From the NCBI GenBank assembly GCA_958436995.1, contig CAUBMI010000060.1, positions 1 through 12,194 on the forward strand: a stretch of 12,194 bases of DNA, read 5' to 3'. Numbering within the stretch: the first letter of the stretch is position 1; each line of letters starts with the position of its first letter. This document shows, in pieces, positions 1-7,387 of this stretch. Below the pieces are notes generated by a model. The model was given only the letters and a program-made list of their open reading frames with translations, was not told the origin of the DNA and did no database searches. This stretch comes from an uncultured Collinsella sp. (GTDB taxonomy: Bacteria; Actinomycetota; Coriobacteriia; Coriobacteriales; Coriobacteriaceae). The position numbers and the translations under genes were made by a program.

Positions 1-303
1 CTTTCGCCCGATGAGCGCACAGCATTTGCATTGCTATCAAGTCGCGTCGCCGCCGTTCTGGTCCCTTGCCCGGCGCAAGGTGAACTTGCCATCCAATGCC
101 AAGCGCACAGCTGCTCGCTCAATCAGGCTGCCGTAATCGCAACCAGCCAACGTGGTCTGCCCCTTCTCCTGGAAGCCGGTATCGCGCTCGCCCTTCGCGG
201 CGCCGGATACGAAAACGAGGCCGCCGCCGACATGGTCTTTAAACCACGATCGAGCGGCGGCCTCACAGCAGCCATTGAATATATGTGCAGACTCGTTGCC
301 TAA
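1..303 (+). CDS. 3' end of an unidentified gene
   Basis: The frame is open from base 1 to a TAA at 301-303, so this is the last 100 or so residues of a protein whose start lies outside the window. Codon use (many C/G third positions) fits real coding. A short motif near residue 22 (VPCPAQGELAIQC) resembles the PxxGQGxLAIEC signature of hydroxymethylbilane synthase (HemC). What follows does not look like the usual HemC C-terminal domain, so I do not assign it. The C-terminal part is Ala/Leu-rich with no membrane segment or metal motif. It converges on the membrane-protein gene at 313-696 with a gap of only 9 bases. Function unknown. Confidence 0.55.
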   Translation, partial: LSPDERTAFALLSSRVAAVLVPCPAQGELAIQCQAHSCSLNQAAVIATSQRGLPLLLEAGIALALRGAGYENEAAADMVFKPRSSGGLTAAIEYMCRLVA

Positions 304-312
304 AAGGACAAG

Positions 313-696
313 CTAGAAACCAAGGCCAAAGCCCGTTCCGGTAATCGCCGAGTACATAAAGTAAACGTTGACCACGTTGAGGAACACACCCGTGATGCAA
401 CCGTTGCGCAGGTAGCGCTCGCACACGATGCGCGCCATGGCGGCGGAGTCATCATTGTTCTTTGCCTGGCGTCCCGCCGTAAAATACGTCGCCACGCTCA
501 GCAGCAAGTTGAGCACCGGCAGCGCCAGCAACTCGTGGCTCTTGCCCCAGCGCGTCGCCTCGCCGGCGGCATTAAACTTTGTTGCCACCTCGGGACCAAT
601 GTTGGGGATAACACACGCTGCGACCACCAGCGGAATCACCGCAAGTACGAGCAGTGCAATACCCATGTAGCCGGCTTTTTTACCATATTTAAACAT
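313..696 (-). CDS. DUF1648-type small integral membrane protein
   Basis: This 127-residue protein has three predicted membrane segments, at about residues 10-32, 54-73 and 97-118. The stretch between the first two (about 33-55, IGPEVATKFNAAGEATRWG) matches the DUF1648 pattern, in which a membrane helix is followed by a 'P..y..aG....wg' motif. DUF1648 is found in SdpI-like immunity/signal proteins and in many uncharacterised membrane proteins. This one is shorter than SdpI and lacks its later helices, so a toxin-immunity role should not be assumed. The ATG is preceded by AAGGA, which overlaps the stop codon of ychF. The gap to ychF is 11 bases, so the two genes are probably cotranscribed and translationally linked. 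Family call fairly sure; function unknown. Confidence 0.75.
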   Translation of the reverse strand: MFKYGKKAGYMGIALLVLAVIPLVVAACVIPNIGPEVATKFNAAGEATRWGKSHELLALPVLNLLLSVATYFTAGRQAKNNDDSAAMARIVCERYLRNGCITGVFLNVVNVYFMYSAITGTGFGLGF

Positions 697-707
697 GCGC
701 GTCGTCC

Positions 708-1784
<1,077 letters not shown>

Positions 1785-1821
1785 GACAGCTCCTTTTGGT
1801 ACAAGCATTTCAAACTGCATA

Positions 1822-1827
1822 AGTATA
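1822..1827 (-). promoter_or_regulatory. Probable -10 box for ychF
   Basis: On the minus strand TATACT stands 38 bases before the ychF GTG start, in the 114-base gap after the Fe-S protein gene. The expected -35 position has no good TTGACA match (TTCGCC at a spacing of 18). The call rests on the -10 hexamer, its distance from the gene and the size of the gap. Confidence 0.35.
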
Positions 1828-1898
1828 GCGCCGCCGCAGCATCTGGGCGAACCCGGACGCCACGGCGGCACGAATGAAGCAGAGATAGGGGTCGTTGG

Positions 1899-3152
1899 CT
1901 AGTCCGCGAGCTTCTCAACCTGGTCGAGCATCTTATCGAGCTTGGCCTTTGCCTCGGCCTTGACCTTCTGGGCTTCTTCGTGGGCCTTCGCCTTCTGGGC
2001 GGCCTTTTCCTCGGCTTCGGGATCGACGACGACCAGATTGGACGCGTCGTGCTCAACCAACTTGAGCGCATGCTCAGGGCACACCTTGACACAGGCACCG
2101 CAGCCCAAACAATACGTGGACTCCAACGCAAAGCGGCCGCTTCCCACCAAATCGCAGGCGAACGTGGGACATACATTGACGCACTCGCCGCACGACGTGC
2201 ACTTGTCAAAGTCGCACTCCGGCGTACTCACCTGCATGTTTTGGGCAAGCTCGGGGTGGTTTTGCAGCGTTGAGAGCACCAGCTGTCGACCGTGCGTGAG
2301 CGAACGGCGACGCTTGGTCGTCGTGGTGCCGCACATGGTGTTGAGCGTACGCTCCAGCTGGGTAATCTGATGGCGATGGGCCTTCAACTTCTGCGTCACC
2401 GAGGCCAGCGCCGCCGTCGCCGGGTTGAGTTTGGTCACCGTCAGACCCGTGGTGCGGGCGATCTTTTCCATGTACTCCTTGCGCTCGTACTCGCGGCGCT
2501 TATGGCACTTGAGGCTCTTGGGATCGACCTCCAGACCCATGCCCGTGCCCGCCCACTCCTCGGCGGTAGCAATGGCCTCGCCCAGGATATCCTCGCCACC
2601 GGTGTTACGGCACTTATCGCACACGCCCAGCGGCAGGTACACGCTCACGTTGGGATAATCGGCCAGCACCGAGAACCAGGTCTCGGCCGTAATATCGCCC
2701 ACACAGGCGACAACAACCTCGTTCTCGCGCGGCATGCGCTTAAGGGCACGCGTGCAGGTAACGTAGGCGGTCTCGTGGCTCGTAGCAGCAGAGACGATGT
2801 CGTCATACAGGTTTTTGGGCGCCAGGCGCGGCGAGATGATCGCCTCGGTCGGACAGGCAGCGGCGCACAGGCCGCACTTGCGACAGGTATCGAGGATCTC
2901 GATGGCGTCTTCCTCGACCTCGATGGCGTTGACCGGGCACACGTCCATGCACGCGGTGCAGCCGCTCTTTTCGTTTTTGCAGGTCAAGCATGGAATGGTG
3001 TTGCCGCGCGGACGCTCCTTGTAGTCGGCAGGATTCCACTGCGGCGCCGACGGATCGAGTGCGTCGGTCACACCGCCAAGCGGGTTTTTAAGAAAGTCGA
3101 AACCCTTGCTGATCTCGATAATGTCATCAAACAGATCGTGTTCCTGCGCCAT
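1899..3152 (-). CDS. Multi-cluster ferredoxin-type Fe-S protein, function unknown
   Basis: The 417-residue protein has two dicluster ferredoxin modules. The N-terminal one has cysteines at 55, 58, 65, 68, 72 (a variant with a six-residue insert) and 90, 93, 96, 100. The C-terminal one has 318, 321, 324, 328 and 348, 351, 354, 358, both ending in CP. Each module should carry two [4Fe-4S] clusters. Between them lies a domain of about 200 residues with more cysteines (133, 150 in VACVGDI, 178 and 181 in CDKC, 216), which could bind a further cofactor. The last 40 residues are Ala/Lys/Glu-rich and likely coiled coil. There is no signal peptide or membrane segment, so it should be cytoplasmic. ATG at 3152 follows AGGGAGGGG; an upstream in-frame TTG at 3182 is less likely. 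A TATCAT box lies about 41 bases upstream without a clear -35. Electron-transfer role inferred; partner unknown. Confidence 0.85.
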   Translation of the reverse strand: MAQEHDLFDDIIEISKGFDFLKNPLGGVTDALDPSAPQWNPADYKERPRGNTIPCLTCKNEKSGCTACMDVCPVNAIEVEEDAIEILDTCRKCGLCAAACPTEAIISPRLAPKNLYDDIVSAATSHETAYVTCTRALKRMPRENEVVVACVGDITAETWFSVLADYPNVSVYLPLGVCDKCRNTGGEDILGEAIATAEEWAGTGMGLEVDPKSLKCHKRREYERKEYMEKIARTTGLTVTKLNPATAALASVTQKLKAHRHQITQLERTLNTMCGTTTTKRRRSLTHGRQLVLSTLQNHPELAQNMQVSTPECDFDKCTSCGECVNVCPTFACDLVGSGRFALESTYCLGCGACVKVCPEHALKLVEHDASNLVVVDPEAEEKAAQKAKAHEEAQKVKAEAKAKLDKMLDQVEKLAD

Positions 3153-3303
3153 GCGCGGCCCCTCCCTGAGCAGTGCAAACAAGCAAGAAATAATGATACG
3201 CCATCGGCCCGTGCCTCGAGCAAATTACACGCGGAGCACCTTTGGGACAAATAGCCTATGGCCTATCGCCGCCTCGATTGCACAAGGTCAATCAAGCGCC
3301 AAA

Positions 3304-4371
3304 CTATGCCTCGCACATGAGCTGCACGAGCTTTTGTTTGGTCACCTTGGCCTGCTCGTTGGCCATATTACGCTCGTTTCTAAAGACCGCATTTGCAACA
3401 CCCTGCAGATCGGCATCGGAAATCTCGCCAAGGCCCAGATCCTCGAGCGTCGTCGGCAGACCAACACGCTGGCAAAACTCGAGCACCTGATCAAGCTCGG
3501 GTGCACGCTCCAGACGAAGCTGAACCACCAGGCCAAACGCCACGGCCTCGCCGTGCATGGCCTTGCACTCAGGCAGAATCGTTAGACCGTTGGCGATGGC
3601 ATGCGCCAACGCCAAGCCACCGCTCTCAAAGCCGACGCCCGAGAGCAGAATATTGCACTCGATCAGGCGCTCAACCGCCGGCGATGTACGCCCCTTTTTG
3701 AGATCGCGCTTGGCAGCGACGCCGCATTCCATAAGCGTGTCGTAGCAGGCACGTGCCGCGACCAGTGCCAAGTGCCCCGGCGCGCCACCGTGCTCGTTGG
3801 CGCCGTGCGCCGCGGCGCACGAACGCGCCTCGAAGTACGTTGCCAGCGCATCGCCCATACCAGCGACCGTCATACGCAGTGGGGCCGCCGCGACCACGTT
3901 GGTATCGACCACGACCAGGTCTGGATTCTTCTCGAGCATCAGGTAGCGGTCGAACGACCCATCCTCGTGATACAGCACCGAAATCGCGCTGCACGGACCG
4001 TCCATCGAAGCCGCCGTGGGGCATACGCACAACGGCAGCTCGGCATAAAACGCTACTGCCTTGGCGATATCGAGCATCTTGCCGCCGCCAATGCCTACCA
4101 CCATGTCGCAATACTCAGCCTGGGCTTCCTGAGCCATTTCGACAACGGCCTCTTCCGTACACGGACCGTCATAAATCTTAAAGAACGGCTCGCTTAGATC
4201 TTCGTCCAGAAATCCATCGACAATCTGCCTGCACAGCCGATCCTCGGTGCCCTGGTCAAACAAGACATAGGCAGCACAGCCCAACCATGACAAATACCTG
4301 CCCTGACGCGAAAGTTCGCCCGGCCCCTGAACATACCGGCCGGGACCGCCATAAACCATAGGAAGCGCCAT
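3304..4371 (-). CDS. Divergent GldA-like iron-containing dehydrogenase
   Basis: The 355-residue protein belongs to the glycerol dehydrogenase branch of the iron-containing alcohol dehydrogenase superfamily. It keeps the NAD-binding GIGGGK (94-99), the substrate-loop Asp124 (MDGPCS) and three metal ligands Asp174 (GMGDALATYFEA), His257 (LAHAIANG) and His273 (MHGEAV). It aligns along its whole length with the neighbouring gldA product but differs in several ways. The canonical YHGEKVAFG is MHGEAVAFG here. There is a His/Gly-rich variant segment at about 189-199. The C-terminus lacks the ILGADALGHYY end and carries a different tail. An intact NAD-dependent polyol or hydroxyketone dehydrogenase is likely, but its substrate may not be glycerol. 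A modest ribosome site (AAGGGCGG) precedes the ATG. A repeat element lies in the 108-base gap to gldA. Confidence 0.85.
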   Translation of the reverse strand: MALPMVYGGPGRYVQGPGELSRQGRYLSWLGCAAYVLFDQGTEDRLCRQIVDGFLDEDLSEPFFKIYDGPCTEEAVVEMAQEAQAEYCDMVVGIGGGKMLDIAKAVAFYAELPLCVCPTAASMDGPCSAISVLYHEDGSFDRYLMLEKNPDLVVVDTNVVAAAPLRMTVAGMGDALATYFEARSCAAAHGANEHGGAPGHLALVAARACYDTLMECGVAAKRDLKKGRTSPAVERLIECNILLSGVGFESGGLALAHAIANGLTILPECKAMHGEAVAFGLVVQLRLERAPELDQVLEFCQRVGLPTTLEDLGLGEISDADLQGVANAVFRNERNMANEQAKVTKQKLVQLMCEA

Positions 4372-4400
4372 ACGAGAATCCGCCCTTCATCAAACAACGA

Positions 4401-4455
4401 TTGGTGCAAAGTAACCTGACCCCTTTGCACCAACTTGGTGCGATGGGGTCAGGTT
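4401..4455. repeat. Compound palindromic repeat with CCTGACCCC core
   Basis: The left part is a hairpin with a perfect 10-bp stem, TTGGTGCAAA (4401-4410) and TTTGCACCAA (4424-4433), around a 13-base loop GTAACCTGACCCC (4411-4423). The second stem arm and the loop then occur again inverted. Positions 4413-4433 pair with 4435-4455 at 18 of 21 positions around the single base 4434. The arm at 4424-4433 can therefore pair in two mutually exclusive ways. The element fills much of the gap between the two GldA-type genes and has no T-run in either direction, so it is not a typical terminator. The palindrome at 11738-11770 has the same geometry and core. This suggests a REP-like dispersed repeat family. 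Confidence 0.8.
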
Positions 4456-4479
4456 AGTTTGCCCCTTCCTTAGCTTGAT

Positions 4480-5580
4480 TTACTCATCCATGAGATAGTA
4501 GTGGCCCAGCGCGTCGGCACCCAGGATGGCGTTTGCGACCATCTCGGGCGTCACCTCAAACGGCATGTTGCACATGGTGTCCTCGGGCGCGCAAGCGGCC
4601 TCGGCAACGACCATGGCCTGCTCGCGCGTAACCTCGGCAACGCCAAGCTCCTTCATCGTGACCGGCAGGCCCAGCTCAATGCAGAAGCCCAAGACTTCCT
4701 CGAGTTTCTCAGTCGGAGCATCCTCGAGTACCAGCTGGACGATGGTGCCAAAGGCGACCTTCTCGCCGTGATACATGCCGTGGCACTCGGGCAGCATCGT
4801 CAGGCCATTGTGGATGGCATGAGCAGCAGCAAGGCCCGAGCTCTCAAAGCCAATGCCCGAAAGCAGCGTATTGGCCTCGATGATATGCTCGACGGCAGGC
4901 GTGAGCGCACCCTTCTCCAGCGCGACCTTGGCCTTGACGCCATCGGCCATAAGCGTCTCGTAGCAAAGCTTGGCGAGCGCCAGACCGGCCATGCCGCCCT
5001 TGCCGCCAGCGCAGGTGCCACCGTCGGCATCATGCGTCGCCTGGGCCTCAAAGTAGGTTGCGAGCGCATCGCCCATACCGGAAACCGTCAGGCGCACCGG
5101 GCTCGCCGCGATAACCGTCGTATCCATCAGGACAATGTTGGGGTTTGCCTTAAGGAAGAGATATTTATCGAACTGGCCATCGTCGGTGTAGAGCACCGAA
5201 AGCGCCGAACACGGGGCATCGGTCGAAGCAATGGTGGGGCAAATGATAACCGGGGACTCCAGGTAATAGGCGACGGCCTTCGCGGTGTCGAGGATCTTGC
5301 CGCCACCGACGCCGACGATGATGTCGCAACCGTTGTCGCGAGCAAGCGCAACCAGGCGATCGACCTCGCCCTTGGAGCACTCGCCGTTAAAGTCCTCAAA
5401 CAGCAGCTCGGCCTTAGCCTCGGCAAAACCGCCCTCGATCTTGGCACCGACGCGCTTCTTGCCCGAAGGCGTCACGATGACGAGGGCCTTAGCGCCGAGC
5501 GGCTCGACATAGGAGCCGAGCTTGGCGAGCTCGTCCGGACCCTGGATGTACTTGCTGGGGCTATTGAAAATTGCAGCCAT
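4480..5580 (-). CDS. gldA: Glycerol dehydrogenase
   Basis: The 366-residue protein matches the GldA family in length and motifs. GVGGGK (90-95) binds NAD, Asp121 lies in the substrate loop (STDAPCSALS), and the metal ligands are Asp171, His254 and His271 within GMGDALATYFEA, AAAHAIHNG and MYHGEKVAFGT. GldA oxidises glycerol to dihydroxyacetone with NAD, or runs in reverse, in the cytoplasm. Together with the flanking dehydrogenases it suggests fermentative polyol/aldehyde redox balancing; no dihydroxyacetone kinase is in the window. The ribosome-binding site is weak (GGGATAG just before the ATG). The T-tract of a strong terminator ends about 15 bases upstream of the start. No convincing promoter lies between that terminator and the start, so expression may depend on read-through from the upstream dehydrogenase gene. 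Confidence 0.94.
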   Translation of the reverse strand: MAAIFNSPSKYIQGPDELAKLGSYVEPLGAKALVIVTPSGKKRVGAKIEGGFAEAKAELLFEDFNGECSKGEVDRLVALARDNGCDIIVGVGGGKILDTAKAVAYYLESPVIICPTIASTDAPCSALSVLYTDDGQFDKYLFLKANPNIVLMDTTVIAASPVRLTVSGMGDALATYFEAQATHDADGGTCAGGKGGMAGLALAKLCYETLMADGVKAKVALEKGALTPAVEHIIEANTLLSGIGFESSGLAAAHAIHNGLTMLPECHGMYHGEKVAFGTIVQLVLEDAPTEKLEEVLGFCIELGLPVTMKELGVAEVTREQAMVVAEAACAPEDTMCNMPFEVTPEMVANAILGADALGHYYLMDE

Positions 5581-5595
5581 AACTATCCCATTCTC

Positions 5596-5642
5596 TAAAA
5601 GAAAAAAGAAAGGGGCTCCGTACAGATACGTGCGGAGCCCCT
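5596..5642 (-). terminator. Rho-independent terminator after the alcohol dehydrogenase gene
   Basis: Read on the minus strand, a perfect 10-bp GC-rich stem, AGGGGCTCCG with CGGAGCCCCT (5611-5620 and 5633-5642), is followed by a T-rich tract TTCTTTTTTCTTTT. It starts 21 bases after the stop codon of the alcohol dehydrogenase and runs almost into the gldA ribosome-binding region. It is therefore either a full terminator or a partial one that lowers gldA expression relative to the first gene. Confidence 0.9.
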
Positions 5643-5663
5643 CGTTACGATAACAAGAGTCGA

Positions 5664-6887
5664 TTAGAAATCGATGTCGGTGTCGTAGTAGCAGGCCTTG
5701 AGAATCTTCTCGAAGTCGGCAGCCTTGGTCTCACGCGGGTTCTCGGGCGTGCAGGCGTCCTGCTCGGCGTTCGCGGCGATCTCGGGCAGCTTGGCGAGGA
5801 ACTCCTCCTCGGAAACCATCTGCGGGTTCTCGGCGTCGACCTTCACGCCACCATTCGCGTAATCCTTGATGGACTGCGGAATGTTGAGCTGGTCGTTGAG
5901 GTCGCGGATCTTCTGGACGAGCGCAGCGATGAGCTCCTCGTTGGTCTCGCCGGGAAGGTGCAGGATCTCCTTGGCCACGTAAGCGTAACGCTCGGCAGCA
6001 CGCGGGTCCTTGGAGTTCCACTGGATGACCTTGCCCAGGTACATGGCGTTAGCAGCACCGTGGATGATGTGGCCGTTCTCGAAGGCAGCACCGGTCTTGT
6101 GAGCCATGGAGTGAACGATGCCGAGCAGGCCCGAGGAGAAGGCGATACCGGCGATGCACTGAGCCTCGTGCATGTGCTGACGGGCCTCATGGTCGCCAGC
6201 ATAGGACTTGGGCAGCCACTCGACGATCTCGCGGATGCCGTGCAGGGCGTTGGCGTCGGTGAACATAGAGGCGCAGGTGGAAACGTAGGCCTCCATGCAG
6301 TGGGTCAGAGCATCCATGCCGGTGTGAGCGCACAGCTTGGCGGGCATGGTGTAGGTGAGCTCGGGGTCGACGATGGCGACATCAGGGGTGATATTGAAGT
6401 CGGCCAGCGGGTACTTGATGCCCTTGGCGTAGTCGGTGATGACGGAGAACGCGGTGACCTCGGTAGCGGTGCCGGAGGTAGAGGAGATGGCGCAGAAATG
6501 AGCCTTCTGACGCAGCTCGGGGAAGCTGAACGGCTGGATGATGTTATCGAAGGACTCCTCGGGATACTCGTAGAAGACCCACATGGCCTTAGCGGCATCG
6601 ATGGGCGAGCCGCCGCCGATGGCGATAATCCAGTCGGGCTCGAACTCGCGCATGGCCTCGGCGCCCTTCATGACCGTCTCGATGGACGGATCGGACTCGA
6701 CGCCCTCGAACAGCTTGACCTCGAAGCCGCCCTCTTTGAGGTCGGCCTCAACGTCCTGCAGGAACCCGCCACGGCGCATAGAGCTGCCGCCAGAAACGAT
6801 GATGGCCTTCTTGCCCTTGAGGTTCTTCACCTCGTGGCGAGCGCCCTCACCAAAGTACAGATCGCGAGGATTGGTAAAACGTCCCAT
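5664..6887 (-). CDS. Iron-containing alcohol dehydrogenase
   Basis: The 407-residue protein is a canonical iron-containing alcohol dehydrogenase, close in style to clostridial butanol dehydrogenases and the ADH domain of AdhE. GGGSPIDAAK (91-100) binds the dinucleotide. The likely metal ligands are Asp192 and His196 (GMDALTHCMEAY), His263 (SMAHKTGA) and a His in GHIIHGAANA (276, or 273). It should interconvert aldehydes and primary alcohols or diols during fermentation; exact substrate and NADH/NADPH preference cannot be read from sequence. ATG at 6887 has an ideal AGGAGG six bases upstream; an in-frame extension to 6938 has no family support. It is the first gene of the minus-strand series, ends at a strong terminator and faces a divergent operon across 500 bp. 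Confidence 0.93.
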   Translation of the reverse strand: MGRFTNPRDLYFGEGARHEVKNLKGKKAIIVSGGSSMRRGGFLQDVEADLKEGGFEVKLFEGVESDPSIETVMKGAEAMREFEPDWIIAIGGGSPIDAAKAMWVFYEYPEESFDNIIQPFSFPELRQKAHFCAISSTSGTATEVTAFSVITDYAKGIKYPLADFNITPDVAIVDPELTYTMPAKLCAHTGMDALTHCMEAYVSTCASMFTDANALHGIREIVEWLPKSYAGDHEARQHMHEAQCIAGIAFSSGLLGIVHSMAHKTGAAFENGHIIHGAANAMYLGKVIQWNSKDPRAAERYAYVAKEILHLPGETNEELIAALVQKIRDLNDQLNIPQSIKDYANGGVKVDAENPQMVSEEEFLAKLPEIAANAEQDACTPENPRETKAADFEKILKACYYDTDIDF

Positions 6888-6923
6888 ACTGTGCCTCCTA
6901 AACAAGCCCCTCTTAGACTTGCG

Positions 6924-6953
6924 TATATAACGGAGCACCCGATTGGCTCCGTT
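6924..6953 (-). promoter_or_regulatory. TATATA box with adjoining inverted repeat (candidate operator)
   Basis: On the minus strand a TATATA box (6924-6929) lies 37 bases before the alcohol dehydrogenase start, a fitting -10 position. Directly abutting it is an 8-bp perfect inverted repeat, AACGGAGC (6929-6936) and GCTCCGTT (6946-6953), with a 9-base spacer. The expected -35 position falls inside the repeat and is not TTGACA-like. The repeat could be a repressor operator over the promoter spacer or an activator site. Promoter assignment is tentative; the inverted repeat itself is plain. Confidence 0.4.
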
Positions 6954-7073
6954 AGGACCGTTTTGCGCGTTGCCGGCGATGACAATGCGCGATGTCTAAA
7001 CGTCTCAACGCTCAGACAAACACTATTTTACCGTTCTGGTTGGTCAGTTATTCACCTAAAGCCGACAATGATG

Positions 7074-7138
7074 AAACGTTTTTTCTATCCCTGAAGACCC
7101 TTGTGGGGCATTCATACTCCCAAGCTGGGCAAACGTTT
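7074..7138. promoter_or_regulatory. Pair of AAACGTTT palindromes (candidate LacI-type operators)
   Basis: Two perfect 8-bp palindromes AAACGTTT are centred 57 bases apart, in the contexts ATGAAACGTTTTTT and GCAAACGTTTTATC. LacI-family regulators such as PurR bind palindromes with a central CG and similar flanks, so the pair is a candidate operator set for one or both divergent genes. The distance of both from the nearest start codon (about 190-310 bases) weakens this. No regulator gene is in the window. Confidence 0.3.
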
Positions 7139-7387
7139 TATCAAGGTTGACTACATATCCCGGGCAGGACGGTGCTCCTCCAAAATGTGCCCCGTTCGCC
7201 GCCAAAAATCGACCGTTTGCGGCACCGTGATACCACTCGGTCGTCCAAGGTGCCGACATTTGTGCGACATCCGTCTTCGTGGTGCAAAGGTGCAAGTCCA
7301 AGTGCGGCACCCCCGGTGTGCCACATGCGGGTAAACTAGAACCTTATATAGAGACATTTGAACCCTAACCGCAGCAAAGGAGGCCCC

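Larger units (their letters stand above)
6888..7387. other. 500-bp divergent intergenic region without a supported gene
   Basis: It lies between the divergent alcohol dehydrogenase and TPR-protein genes. Besides the inverted repeat at 6929-6953 it holds two copies of the palindrome AAACGTTT (7074-7081 and 7131-7138, 57 bases apart). It also holds a near-repeat GTGCCGACAT/GTGCGACAT around 7250-7270. On the plus side, a TATATA at 7345-7350 sits 38 bases before the TPR gene but has no recognisable -35. A minus-strand frame is open from GTG 7310 to 7056 (84 residues), but it lacks a clear ribosome-binding site and I recognise no family. I see no RNA gene or riboswitch here. Confidence 0.6.

Noticed and set aside
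1..303. Assignment of the partial gene as hemC
   Set aside because: One short motif is similar but the following C-terminal domain is not, and the rest of the gene is outside the window.
1785..1871. N-terminal extension of YchF by 29 residues
   Set aside because: The GTG at 1784 has an ideal ribosome site and gives the canonical N-terminus; the extension crosses the likely -10 box.
4501..5598. Long plus-strand open frame opposite gldA
   Set aside because: Antisense shadow; the minus-strand frame has full GldA motifs.
5958..7094. 378-codon plus-strand frame opposite the alcohol dehydrogenase
   Set aside because: Composition typical of antisense frames, and the reverse strand encodes a conserved enzyme over most of it.
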